Source: Christensenella sp964438705 (lineage in GTDB: Bacteria > Bacillota > Clostridia > Christensenellales > Christensenellaceae). Taken from it: 64,000 nucleotides of DNA. The stretch is taken from the NCBI GenBank assembly GCA_964438705.1, contig CAYTKQ010000003.1:1-64000 (forward strand), read 5' to 3'. The translations under genes were made by a program, and so were the position numbers. Below the pieces are notes generated by a model. It did not search any database, was not told where the DNA came from, and saw only the letters and a list, made by a program, of their open reading frames with translations. Position 1 is the stretch's first letter; every line of letters starts with the position of its first letter. Below are positions 16,937 through 25,849 of the stretch, one piece after another.

Positions 16937-16952
16937 CTATGTAATGACATAG
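16937..16952. promoter_or_regulatory. Palindromic operator candidate (GntR type)
   Basis: Inverted repeat CTATGT-AATG-ACATAG just downstream of the -10. The GT-N4-AC core resembles GntR/HutC operators, and a GntR/UTRA gene ends the locus. Confidence 0.5.
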
Positions 16953-17001
16953 TGATAACGTGACGATATGATAACGCGATAAAGTGGCAGCCAAAATTGG
17001 C
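16953..17001. promoter_or_regulatory. Repeat-rich operator region
   Basis: Two copies of TGATAACG (16953 and 16969, 16 bp apart), then the palindrome GCCAA-AA-TTGGC at 16990-17001. The TGATAACG half-sites recall catabolite (cre-like) sites but do not fit the consensus well. Confidence 0.35.
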
Positions 17002-17096
17002 ACAATCAATTCCTAAACCAACAAAAGTTCCATATCAGCAAAATAAAAAAACATAGCATTTATATTTGAATTCAAACATCAGGAGATGGGAACAAA

Positions 17097-17843
17097 ATGA
17101 CAAATTTTGATTTGAATGGAAAAAGAGCAATCGTGACAGGCGGATTTTCAGGAATCGGCCGCGCTGCAGCAGAAGCGCTGTGTGAAGCGGGCGCGCAAGT
17201 TGCGGTGATCGATGTGAATCCGGATGTGGTGAACGCAGGGCAGCAAATGCATCAACACGCGTGCGGCATTCCCTGCGATTTGCTCGATCGGCAGGAGCGC
17301 AAAAGTGGATTTGAAAACGCGGTCAAGATTCTCGGCGGAATCGACATACTGGTCAACAACGCAGGGCTGCAGCACAAGGACCCGTTGATTGAATTTCCCG
17401 ATGAGGCATGGGACAGGGTGATGGAACTGAATTTGAACTGCGTTTTTTCCTTATGCAAATACGCAGGGGAATACATGATCCGTCAGAAATATGGAAAGAT
17501 CATCAATATGGCGTCCATGAATTCCTTTTTTGGCGGAACGAATGCCTGTGCGTATGCGGCCTCAAAAGGGGCGATCGTGCAATTCACAAAGGCGATCGCA
17601 AACGAGTGGGCGCAATTTGGGATCAGCGCAAACGCGATCGCGCCGGGGTTTGTGGAAACGGGGATGACGGCGGACCTGTGCGAGGACGACGACTATGTGG
17701 AAAGCAAAACGCTACGCATTCCGGCAGGCAGATGGGCAAAGACGGAGGATTTGAAAGGAACGTTTGTTTTTTTGGCGTCGCCTGCCTCCGACTATTTATG
17801 CGGAGCGGTGATCCCCGTGGACGGCGGGTATTTGAGCAAATAG
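17097..17843 (+). CDS. SDR family oxidoreductase (sugar/polyol dehydrogenase)
   Basis: A 248-residue classical short-chain dehydrogenase. The cofactor motif TGGFSGIG (14-21) and an Asp at the end of strand 2 (VIDVN) favour NAD. NNAG is present, and the catalytic Tyr153 and Lys157 are in YAASK. Closest in style to gluconate and 2-deoxy-gluconate dehydrogenases. It is the first gene of the locus, ahead of the ribose-type ABC transporter, kinase and DeoC-like genes, so it likely interconverts a sugar or polyol and a keto form. The exact substrate is not predictable. The ATG follows AGGAGATGG. Confidence 0.88.
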   Translation: MTNFDLNGKRAIVTGGFSGIGRAAAEALCEAGAQVAVIDVNPDVVNAGQQMHQHACGIPCDLLDRQERKSGFENAVKILGGIDILVNNAGLQHKDPLIEFPDEAWDRVMELNLNCVFSLCKYAGEYMIRQKYGKIINMASMNSFFGGTNACAYAASKGAIVQFTKAIANEWAQFGISANAIAPGFVETGMTADLCEDDDYVESKTLRIPAGRWAKTEDLKGTFVFLASPASDYLCGAVIPVDGGYLSK

Positions 17844-17871
17844 GCGCAAGGCAAGACGAGGAGACGTAAGA

Positions 17872-18891
17872 ATGGAACATTTATCTCAAAAAAAATATCA
17901 GAAGAAGATTTCGGTCAACTGGGAAATGATATTGCTCATTGGAATCGTTTTGGGCTTTTGCGTGGTCGTGGGGGGCGTGAATCCCGTGTTTTGGACGCCG
18001 GATAATTTTAGGACCATTCTTCACCAATATGCGGCGCCGGGCGTGGCGGCTGTTGGTATGACGCTGGTCATCATCTCCGGCGGGATCGATCTTTCGGCAG
18101 GCTGGAGCATCGCGCTTGGCGCGGTGACAATGGGCGCGGCCTATCAGACAACGGGCAGCGCGGTTGCAGGTATGCTGGCTGCAATCGCGATCTGCATGGG
18201 CATCGGTGCGCTGAACGGATTCCTTGTGACCAAAACCAAGCTGATTCCTTTTGTGGCGACGCTCGCAACGATGTCGATCGCGCAGGGGCTTTTGAACATC
18301 ATGAGCGAGGGGAAGCGCGTCGCGCTTGACGACGCAATTTTTAAGGGCTTAAACGGCACGTCGGTCGGGCCGGTGACCCTGCCTACGGTGCTGATGGTTG
18401 CGGCGGTGGTCGTAGGGTTTGTGATCCTGCGCAAGACGGTGCTGGGAACCTATACCTATTCGATGGGCGCAAACGTGCAGAATACAGAGCTCGCGGGCGT
18501 GAAGGTGCCATTCTACAAATTCTGGGTCTATACGGCAGCGGGCGTTTTTGTGGGAATCGCAGCGATTTTGCTGGGCGTGCGCTTGACGACGGTAAGCGGA
18601 AGCATCACGGGCGGCTCGCTGCTGATGGATATCATTGCGGCGGTGGTACTCGGCGGCACGAGCATTGTGGGCGGCAAAGGCTCCATATGGGGGACGCTTG
18701 TGGGCATCATACTGATCGGGGTCATTACAAACGCGTGCACGCTTCTGCGGGTAAATTCAACCGCGATCGATCTTTTTAAGGGGGTGGCAATCCTCGTGGC
18801 CCTCGTGGTGAGTGCACTGGCAGCGTATATGCAAAAACGGAGCGAGAAACGGGAGCTGCGCAAGATAAAGCGGTATAAAATGGCAAACTGA
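17872..18891 (+). CDS. Ribose-type ABC transporter permease
   Basis: A 339-residue membrane protein of the RbsC family with about 8-10 helices and the typical segments GGIDLSAGWSIALG and VLGGTSIVGGKGS. It forms part of the channel for a sugar importer. It starts 28 bp after the SDR gene with GGAGACG upstream. A second permease domain is fused to the ATPase at 20152-22764, so the channel is probably a heterodimer of these two. The basic tail is cytoplasmic. Confidence 0.9.
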   Translation: MEHLSQKKYQKKISVNWEMILLIGIVLGFCVVVGGVNPVFWTPDNFRTILHQYAAPGVAAVGMTLVIISGGIDLSAGWSIALGAVTMGAAYQTTGSAVAGMLAAIAICMGIGALNGFLVTKTKLIPFVATLATMSIAQGLLNIMSEGKRVALDDAIFKGLNGTSVGPVTLPTVLMVAAVVVGFVILRKTVLGTYTYSMGANVQNTELAGVKVPFYKFWVYTAAGVFVGIAAILLGVRLTTVSGSITGGSLLMDIIAAVVLGGTSIVGGKGSIWGTLVGIILIGVITNACTLLRVNSTAIDLFKGVAILVALVVSALAAYMQKRSEKRELRKIKRYKMAN

Positions 18892-18928
18892 GCCTTTTAT
18901 AAAACAAATCTAAAGTGGAGGAAGGAAA

Positions 18929-20035
18929 ATGAAAAAGACAATTGCATTGGTATTGATGGCAGTGATGCTGGCGGCGGTGATGCTGGCGGGCTGCGCTCCG
19001 GCGCAGCAGAGCGCGGAAACGCCGGCCACAGCGGACAAGACCGCAGAAGCGGCAAACGCGCCGTCTGCGGAAGCAACGAATGAGGCCTCTTCGGGCGACA
19101 AGATCCGTGTTGGTTACGTGATGTTGAATTTCACCAACACGTTTTACGCAAACCTGATGGAGACTGCACAACAGGCAGCGGACGACAGAGGCTTTGAAGT
19201 GACGTTCAAGAGCTGTGAGGGGAATCTGGAGCAGGAGATCGCGCTGATCGAGAACTATATTCAAGAGGGCGTGGACGTCATCATCGCGGACCCGATCGAC
19301 TCCGAAGCGCTGGTGGATGTTTTCACGCAGGGCGCAAAGGCGGGGATCACGATGGTATCGCTGTTCAACGAAGTGAAAACGCCGGATGACGTGACGACCT
19401 ACAACGCGATGCTCGATCATCAGAACATTTTTGAGGGCGCGTGCATGGGCATGGCGGCAAAGATGGGCGGAAAAGGCAAAGTGGGCTTTATCAACGGAAC
19501 GCCGGGCAACGCAGCGAGCGACCAGCGCAAGGCGGGCTTTGAGGCGATGCTCGCAAAATATCCTGACATGGAGCTGCTCGCGGAAGAGCCGAGCGACTTT
19601 GACCCGACCAAGGGTATCGCGATCTTTGAGAATTGGCTGACCGCGTATCCTGATATGGATGCCGTGTTTGTGGTGTTTGACGACTGCGTACCCGCGATCG
19701 TTGAGATGATCGAAGGAAACGGAAAGGATATTCTCGTCACCGCGAACGACGGGCTCAAGGACTGTGTAGAGATGATGAGCGCGGAGGGCCCGATTGTGAC
19801 GGACGCACTGATCAACGGGTATCGCGCGGGCTATTGGACGGCGCTCTACTGCTATAACCTTGCGACGGGCAAGACGACAGAAACGCATGAATTCATGCCG
19901 ACCTATTCCATCATCCCCACTGAGGTACAGGAGCTGATGAAAAAGGACGGGACGTTTGACGCCTATAAGATCATCACGCCCGAAGAAGCACTTGGGTATC
20001 TCGAGAACGTAGCGGACGAGTTTAAAAACTATTGA
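18929..20035 (+). CDS. Sugar ABC transporter substrate-binding lipoprotein
   Basis: A 368-residue RbsB-like periplasmic-binding-protein fold (Pfam Peripla_BP_4 type), membrane anchored. The signal peptide ends in a lipobox MLAGC, with C22 the lipidated cysteine. An Ala/Glu/Thr/Ser-rich spacer of about 40 residues follows, then the two-lobed domain beginning KIRVGYVMLNFTNTF. It delivers the sugar to the permeases encoded on either side. The strong site GTGGAGGAAGG precedes the ATG. It is followed by a stable hairpin, likely keeping its mRNA abundant. Confidence 0.93.
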   Translation: MKKTIALVLMAVMLAAVMLAGCAPAQQSAETPATADKTAEAANAPSAEATNEASSGDKIRVGYVMLNFTNTFYANLMETAQQAADDRGFEVTFKSCEGNLEQEIALIENYIQEGVDVIIADPIDSEALVDVFTQGAKAGITMVSLFNEVKTPDDVTTYNAMLDHQNIFEGACMGMAAKMGGKGKVGFINGTPGNAASDQRKAGFEAMLAKYPDMELLAEEPSDFDPTKGIAIFENWLTAYPDMDAVFVVFDDCVPAIVEMIEGNGKDILVTANDGLKDCVEMMSAEGPIVTDALINGYRAGYWTALYCYNLATGKTTETHEFMPTYSIIPTEVQELMKKDGTFDAYKIITPEEALGYLENVADEFKNY

Positions 20036-20063
20036 TTGACCAAGGACAGCAAAAGGGGAAAGG

Positions 20064-20083
20064 CGCGGCGGGATTCCGCCGCG
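20064..20083 (+). other. Intercistronic hairpin after the sugar-binding protein gene
   Basis: Stem CGCGGCGG/CCGCCGCG with a GATT loop and no T-run. It probably protects the upstream mRNA rather than terminating. Confidence 0.6.
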
Positions 20084-20151
20084 TCAGTATCCCGAGGGCG
20101 GGACACGAGCAAAAAGCATATAAAGCAATCAAATGAACGGGGTTACGAATT

Positions 20152-22764
20152 ATGGCACAGGTGAGTTCCAAAACGGAAAACAGAAAAACCAACGCGATGC
20201 AAAAGCTGGTATTCGGCGGGTCGAGATACATCATGCTCATCATCATTGCCTTGGTATTGGGCGTGATTTTCACGATCATCAATCCGAATTTTTTGGGCGT
20301 GAACAACGGATTTCAGAATATATTCAATCTGATCCGGCAGACAGCCGTGATTGCGATCGTGTCCTGTGGCATGACTTACGTGATTCTTACGGGCGGCATT
20401 GACCTTTCCGTGGGCGGGATACTGGTGTTTGCAAGCACGGTGGGCGTGATGGCATATCATGCACTTGGTGAAAACGCCTTGCTTTCTATCCTTGTTACGC
20501 TTCTCGCGGCGACGCTGATGGGCATGCTGAACGGATTTTTCATCGGAAAATTAAAGCTTACCGCTTTTATTGTAACGCTCGCGACACAATCGGTGGCGCG
20601 GGGCGCGGCACTTCTTTTGACGGGCGGTCCTTCTCTGCCGATCACAGACCCGGTGTATAAATACCTCGGACAGGGGGACATCATTTCCATGGGCAAGGTG
20701 GGTGTGCCCTTCGTGCTTGTGATTATGATGGTTATTTTCGTAGTGTGCACAGTCGTCAACGACAAGACCAGATTTGGGCGGGATGTGTACGCGGTCGGCG
20801 GAAACGTGAGCGCGGCGCGTGCAATGGGCATCAACGTGCCAAAGCGCGTGATACAGGTTTACGGCATCAGTGGGCTGATGGTGGGTGTCGGGGCTGTTTT
20901 GACGGTGGGCAGGCTTTCCTCCGCGCAGCCGCAGGCGGGCCTCAATCTGGAATTTGACGCGATCACAGCGGTTATTTTGGGAGGCACGTCGCTGGTGGGC
21001 GGCGTGGGAAACTTAAAGGGAACAATCATTGGCGCGGTGCTCGTGGGCATCATTACGAACGGAATGGGTATCATTCCGGACGTGACGCCGTTTGCGACTT
21101 ATGTGGTAAAAGGGCTTCTGGTGCTGGGCGCGGTGCTGCTCGATACGATGAGCACCCGCTATAAGGCAAAGCTGCTTGTGCCCGAAATAGAGGATACGGA
21201 GGAGATCGAGCAGGATGAGGTGTCGGAGGACGGCTTCCGTAAGGCCGCGGAAAGCGTACACGACAGCACCATCGAAAATGTGCTGGAAATGCGCGGGATC
21301 ACAAAGGTGTTTCCGGGAACGAAAGCGCTTGATCAGGTTTCCGTCACTTTTCGGCAGGGCGAGGTACATGCGCTGATGGGGGAAAACGGCGCGGGAAAAT
21401 CAACGCTGATGAAAATATTGGCGGGGGAGATGCAGCAAGACGGCGGAACGGTCGTGCTCAATTCAAACGCACTCAACATCGGAACGACGTTTCGTTCGCA
21501 GAAGCTTGGCGTATCCATCATTCATCAGGAATTTTCGCTGATCAACGAGCTGACGGTGGCGCAGAACATTTTTCTGGGGCAGGAGATACGCTATCCGGGC
21601 GGATTTGTAAATACAAAGGCAATGGAGCGTGAAGCACAAAAGGTCGTGGACGACATGGGGCTTGACATCGACGTACGCCGTACGGTAAAAAACCTGACGG
21701 TGGGCGAACAGCAGATGGTGGAGATCGCCAAGGCGCTCAAGGTGAAGGCGTGGCTCATCATCATGGACGAGCCGACCTCCGCACTGACGGAAGATGAAAA
21801 AGAATATTTGTTCGGCGTGATCCGCAGCCTGAAGGAAAAGGGCGTTTGCGTTGTATATATCTCACACAGAATGCAGGAGATATTCGATATCTGCGAGACG
21901 ATCACCGTGCTGCGGGACGGACAGTATATCGGTTCTGCAAAGGTCAGCGAGATCGACGAGCCGCAGCTCATCAAAATGATGGTGGGACGCGAGCTGAGCA
22001 ACATTTTCTCGCGGGAGCGAAATGCGCTTGGAGATACGGTGCTTAAGGTAGAACATTTGAGCAGGGACGGTGTATTTGAAGACGTTTCCTTTGAGGTACG
22101 CGCGGGCGAGGTACTTGGCTTCAGCGGACTATTGGGTGCGGGGCGCACGGAGATCGCGCGATGTCTGTTCGGGTTGGACACGTACGACAGCGGGAAAATT
22201 TATTTGGACGGGAAAGAGATCAAGGTAAAAAATGCCGCGGACGCAATCAGAAAAGGCATCTTCTATTTGCCGGAGGACAGGAAGCAGGAGGGATTCATCC
22301 CATTTATGTCCATCAGGCAAAACCTTGCGTTCCCATCCTACTCGGCGATCAGCAATGCGCTGGGCGTGATTTCTGAAAAGGCGGAGGGAAGGATCAGCGA
22401 GGAGCAGGTGAGCGCCTTGAAAATCAAGTGTGCGGGCGACACACAGAACGTGGGCGAACTTTCGGGCGGCAATCAGCAAAAGGTATCCTTTGGCAAGTGG
22501 ATGCCGCTTGACGCGAGGGTGCTCATCCTTGACGAGCCGACGCGCGGTATCGACGTGAGCGCAAAGGCGGAAATACATCAGATCATCGCCTCGATCGCGA
22601 AGCAGGGCGTGGCGGTCATTCTGATCTCCTCGGAAATGCCCGAGCTTTTGGGGGCCATCGATAACGTGATCGTGCTGCGCGAGGGCGTGATGCGCGGATG
22701 TTTCAGCGCGGACGAGGCGACGCAGGACCTGATCATGGAGCATCAGGCGCATACGGCGCACTGA
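20152..22764 (+). CDS. Fused ribose-type permease and double ATPase
   Basis: A single 870-residue protein. Residues about 15-345 are an RbsC-type permease with segments GGIDLSVGGILVF and VILGGTSLVGGVG. An acidic linker (about 345-385) leads to an RbsA-type tandem ATPase. ATPase domain 1 has Walker A GENGAGKST (about 409) and IIMDEPTSALT. Domain 2 has the degenerate P-loop GLLGAGRTE, signature LSGGNQQK and LILDEPTRGID, as in RbsA/MglA. Permease and ATPase are normally separate polypeptides; no stop or frameshift separates them here. It works with the permease at 17872 and the binding protein at 18929. The weak ribosome site (GGGG) is 10 nt upstream. Confidence 0.93.
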   Translation: MAQVSSKTENRKTNAMQKLVFGGSRYIMLIIIALVLGVIFTIINPNFLGVNNGFQNIFNLIRQTAVIAIVSCGMTYVILTGGIDLSVGGILVFASTVGVMAYHALGENALLSILVTLLAATLMGMLNGFFIGKLKLTAFIVTLATQSVARGAALLLTGGPSLPITDPVYKYLGQGDIISMGKVGVPFVLVIMMVIFVVCTVVNDKTRFGRDVYAVGGNVSAARAMGINVPKRVIQVYGISGLMVGVGAVLTVGRLSSAQPQAGLNLEFDAITAVILGGTSLVGGVGNLKGTIIGAVLVGIITNGMGIIPDVTPFATYVVKGLLVLGAVLLDTMSTRYKAKLLVPEIEDTEEIEQDEVSEDGFRKAAESVHDSTIENVLEMRGITKVFPGTKALDQVSVTFRQGEVHALMGENGAGKSTLMKILAGEMQQDGGTVVLNSNALNIGTTFRSQKLGVSIIHQEFSLINELTVAQNIFLGQEIRYPGGFVNTKAMEREAQKVVDDMGLDIDVRRTVKNLTVGEQQMVEIAKALKVKAWLIIMDEPTSALTEDEKEYLFGVIRSLKEKGVCVVYISHRMQEIFDICETITVLRDGQYIGSAKVSEIDEPQLIKMMVGRELSNIFSRERNALGDTVLKVEHLSRDGVFEDVSFEVRAGEVLGFSGLLGAGRTEIARCLFGLDTYDSGKIYLDGKEIKVKNAADAIRKGIFYLPEDRKQEGFIPFMSIRQNLAFPSYSAISNALGVISEKAEGRISEEQVSALKIKCAGDTQNVGELSGGNQQKVSFGKWMPLDARVLILDEPTRGIDVSAKAEIHQIIASIAKQGVAVILISSEMPELLGAIDNVIVLREGVMRGCFSADEATQDLIMEHQAHTAH

Positions 22765-22787
22765 GCGCGGACAGTTTGGAGGCAAAC

Positions 22788-24302
22788 ATGAAATATTTGC
22801 TTGGTTTGGACATTGGAACGCAGTCCGCACGGGCCTGTTTGTTTGACGAGCACGGCATTCTCGTGGCAAAAAGCGCACGGAATGTGGCCACACGGCGCGA
22901 AAAGCCGGGATGGGCGACGCAGGACCCACGGGACTGGTGGAATGGCATACGCGAATGCACGGCGGACGTGCTCAAACAAACGGGGATTTCACCGCGCGAC
23001 ATCGCGGGGATCGGTACGGATGCGCATATGCACGCCACCGTCGCGATCGGCGCGGACGGAGCTCTTGCAAACGAGGAGGCGCAGCTTTATTGCGACAAAC
23101 GCACGGGCGGAATCCGTTTTGACGAAGCGCAGCAAAAGAGGCTTTATGAACTGACTGGAAACGCACCCTCTCCGCAGCTGATGGGGCTAAAAATAAAATG
23201 GATCAGAGAAAATCAGCCGGAGCGCTATGAAAAAACCAAAAAATTTCTGGTGGCAAACGCCTACGTCAATTACAGGCTGACAGGGGAATTTGCCATTGAT
23301 CCATCGGAAGCATCGGGCACATTTTTGCTCGACCGCAGCACCCTGCAATGGTCGGGCGAGGGCGCGGACATTTTGGGCATCGACATCGACAAACTGCCGC
23401 CGGTGGTCAAATCGTGCGAGGTGATGGGCCGCGTGACAAAGGCAGCCGCCGGGGAGTTGGGGCTTCAAGAGGGAACGCCTGTGGTCGCGGGAAGCGGGGA
23501 CATGGTGTGCGGTATGCTGGGCACGGGGCTGATCCGCCCCGGATTTTGCTCGGACGTGACGGGAACGGGAACGGGCATGGATATTTTTACGCCCGAGGCG
23601 ATCCTTGACCCGCGCCTCACAAACTTAAGCTATCTTGACAACGCGTGGCTGAGCTATGCGTCGCTCGACACCTCTGGGGTGTGCTACCGATGGCTGCGTG
23701 ACCAATGCGCAAAAAAGGAAATGGACGAAGCGAAGCACGGCGAGCAGGGCGATTACGATTATTTGAACGGGCTGATCGAGAACACGCCGCCGGGGGCCAA
23801 TGGACTGCTGTTCTTTCCCTATATGCAAGGGGAACGCACCACGGGTTCGGCGTTTTCGAAGGGTTCTCTTCTGGGTATGACGCCGGGTACGGACATCGCA
23901 CACATGGCGCGCGGCATCATGGAGGGCGTTACCTTTGGATTGAAGCGGTTCCTGGATGTTTTCCAGGAGCACGCGAAGATCGACTATGTGGTGCACATCG
24001 GCGGCGCTGCGGCGGGAGATACGTGGAACCAAATCAAGGCAGACATCTACGACATTCCGGTGAAAACCCTTGCAAATCAGGAGACGACGGCGCTTGGGGC
24101 TGCCATCATGGCGGGTGTGGGTGTGGGGATATGGTCATCGGTGGAAGAGGCGGTGGAGCAAACCGTTCGCTTTGACAGGGAGTATTTGCCCAACCCCGAA
24201 AACAGGAGGCTGTACGGCGATCTGTACGGGCTTTTCAAACGGGTGCACGACACGCTGGACGAGGCGTACATTGCGCTTGCGTCCATCGATGGAATCGTAT
24301 GA
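22788..24302 (+). CDS. FGGY family carbohydrate kinase
   Basis: A 504-residue sugar kinase with the FGGY fold: phosphate-1 loop LGLDIGTQSA (5-14), GSGDMVCGMLG in the second domain, and ALGAAIMAGVGVG near the end. It resembles xylulokinase and AI-2 kinase (LsrK) in general outline. The substrate within this family cannot be read from motifs. It should phosphorylate the imported sugar, or the keto product of the SDR enzyme, before aldol cleavage. The ATG at 22788 has TTGGAGG 6 nt upstream. It lies 23 bp after the transporter gene. Confidence 0.9.
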   Translation: MKYLLGLDIGTQSARACLFDEHGILVAKSARNVATRREKPGWATQDPRDWWNGIRECTADVLKQTGISPRDIAGIGTDAHMHATVAIGADGALANEEAQLYCDKRTGGIRFDEAQQKRLYELTGNAPSPQLMGLKIKWIRENQPERYEKTKKFLVANAYVNYRLTGEFAIDPSEASGTFLLDRSTLQWSGEGADILGIDIDKLPPVVKSCEVMGRVTKAAAGELGLQEGTPVVAGSGDMVCGMLGTGLIRPGFCSDVTGTGTGMDIFTPEAILDPRLTNLSYLDNAWLSYASLDTSGVCYRWLRDQCAKKEMDEAKHGEQGDYDYLNGLIENTPPGANGLLFFPYMQGERTTGSAFSKGSLLGMTPGTDIAHMARGIMEGVTFGLKRFLDVFQEHAKIDYVVHIGGAAAGDTWNQIKADIYDIPVKTLANQETTALGAAIMAGVGVGIWSSVEEAVEQTVRFDREYLPNPENRRLYGDLYGLFKRVHDTLDEAYIALASIDGIV

Positions 24303-24343
24303 TCGCGCTTTGGCGGTGATTCATTTTTTAGAGGAGGAAAGAG

Positions 24344-25093
24344 ATGTTTGATTGGAACAAGGTGAAAGACCCGGCGATCCTGAAGCGTTTAAAGGATGAG
24401 GGCAGGACGTTTATGGGCCGTTGCCATTTTGGAACACAGGGCGTTGCCAAGACGGAGCAGGACGTGAAAGATGCGCTGCAAAGGCTTCTTGACAGCGGAT
24501 TTATGACGATCGCGTTTGACATTGAGTCCAACTACGCGCGCATGGTGAAGGAACTGACAGAGGGCAGGGTGCCCCTGCACGCGGCGGTTTCTTATCCCAT
24601 GGGCAGGATGACGCTCAAGCAAAAGCTATACGGGCTGCAAAACATGCTGGACCTTGGCATCGAGGATACGTGTGTATGCATCGACTGGCAGGCAATTTTT
24701 TCGGGACGCTATGCGGATGTGGAGCGGGAAGCGGCGGCCATCAACCGCGAATTTGACGGAAAATTCAAAAAGAACGCGTTTGTGATCCCGGCGACGCTGA
24801 TGGGCGACATCGAGATCGTGGAGGTGTGCAAGGCGCTCGATCGGGCGGGCGTTTATTCCATCAAGGTGAACCCCGGTGCAAAGCTGGGCGTTTCCTATGA
24901 GGAGGTGGCGCTCATCAACCGCCATTTCCCCAAACGTTTCGACATTCATCCCTCGGGGAACATCCGCACGCTCAAGGCGGTGGAAAAATATCTGGAGCTT
25001 GGCTGCACGGTGATTCATACGGCGAGCTCTTTAGACATCGTGGAAGATTATTTAAACAGGCAATTTGCCCTTTATACCGGAGGTGTGCAATGA
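24344..25093 (+). CDS. DeoC-family class I aldolase, subunit/paralogue A
   Basis: A 249-residue TIM barrel of the DeoC type. The pattern VSYPMGRMTLKQKL...IEDTCVCIDWQAIFSGRY matches the mid-part of deoxyribose-phosphate aldolase. The Schiff-base lysine is retained in the segment SIKVNPGAKLG. The position of the second, proton-relay lysine (KPAGG in DeoC) is histidine (IHPSGN). It probably cleaves the phosphorylated sugar made by the FGGY kinase. It overlaps paralogue B by ATGA, so the two are coupled and may act together. GAGGAGG precedes the start. True substrate unknown. Confidence 0.75.
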   Translation: MFDWNKVKDPAILKRLKDEGRTFMGRCHFGTQGVAKTEQDVKDALQRLLDSGFMTIAFDIESNYARMVKELTEGRVPLHAAVSYPMGRMTLKQKLYGLQNMLDLGIEDTCVCIDWQAIFSGRYADVEREAAAINREFDGKFKKNAFVIPATLMGDIEIVEVCKALDRAGVYSIKVNPGAKLGVSYEEVALINRHFPKRFDIHPSGNIRTLKAVEKYLELGCTVIHTASSLDIVEDYLNRQFALYTGGVQ

Positions 25094-25749
25094 ATCAACT
25101 GGAAAAGAAGATGGTATATGCAAACGCGCCGGTCTACAAGATCAGCGACGCGGACTGCGAGCGGCTGGTGCTTGGCGCGATGGCAAAAGGCATCAACCGC
25201 GTGTTTGTGCTGCCCTCATCTCTTCCCGCTGTGAACAGGGTAGGAGACGGGACGCTCAAGGTGTGCGTCGGGGTCGCGTATCCGTCCGGCGCTTACGAAA
25301 AAGAGGTGAAGCGCAACGAGATCGACGATTTGGTGCGTTCAGGTGAGCATTTTGACGAACTATACGCCGTTTTGGCGGTGGGGCGATTGATCAGCGGATA
25401 TGCGGACGAATGTTTTGAGGAAATGCGCCTCATGGTGGAAACGGCGCAGGGAAAGCCGGTTTATTTCATCATCGAGGCGGGCATGATGAGCGAGGCACAG
25501 AAAAAAGAGGTCGTAGAGCTGGCGATCAAGGCGGGCGCCAAGGGCATCGTCGCATCTACGGATTTTGTGCCGTACGACCTGACATTCCCTCAAAGCGAGG
25601 ACATAAAAATCCTTGCGGATGCGGCGGCGGGAAGGATACGCATCGTGGCGTGCGGGGGAATCGACACCCGCGAAAAAGCTGAGGATATGCTTGAGGCGGG
25701 CGCGGAGCTCGTGTGCGCGCGCAACGCGTTCGACATTTTGAGCAAATAG
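25090..25749 (+). CDS. DeoC-family protein, paralogue B lacking catalytic lysines
   Basis: A 219-residue DeoC-like protein. The fold is recognisable: LKVCVGVAYPSG, FIIEAGMMSEAQKKEVVELAIKAGA and CGGIDTREKAEDMLEAGA. Both lysines used by deoxyribose-phosphate aldolase are gone. The Schiff-base position reads GIVASTDF where DeoC has FIKTSTG, and the relay position reads IVACGG where DeoC has a lysine before the AGG. It is therefore either a non-catalytic partner of paralogue A or an enzyme with different chemistry. Its start overlaps the stop of paralogue A. The alignment was done by eye. Confidence 0.7.
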   Translation: MNQLEKKMVYANAPVYKISDADCERLVLGAMAKGINRVFVLPSSLPAVNRVGDGTLKVCVGVAYPSGAYEKEVKRNEIDDLVRSGEHFDELYAVLAVGRLISGYADECFEEMRLMVETAQGKPVYFIIEAGMMSEAQKKEVVELAIKAGAKGIVASTDFVPYDLTFPQSEDIKILADAAAGRIRIVACGGIDTREKAEDMLEAGAELVCARNAFDILSK

Positions 25750-25775
25750 CAAAAAATGTGTACGATCCGCACTTA

Positions 25776-25804
25776 TTGACGAAGCAGATTCTGTAAATTA
25801 TAAT
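25776..25804 (+). promoter_or_regulatory. Promoter of the GntR gene
   Basis: TTGACG at 25776-25781 and TATAAT at 25799-25804, spacer 17 bp. An inverted repeat AATTA-TAATG-TAATT overlaps the -10 and could be an autoregulatory operator. Confidence 0.75.
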
Positions 25805-25849
25805 GTAATTATGGCAGTACCAGAATATATTCAATGATTGGAATTTGGA

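Noticed and set aside
22788..25749. Assignment of the kinase and DeoC genes to AI-2 (lsr) breakdown
   Set aside because: No lsrG-like gene, the binding protein is RbsB-like, and the SDR and lysine-less DeoC protein do not belong to the lsr set.
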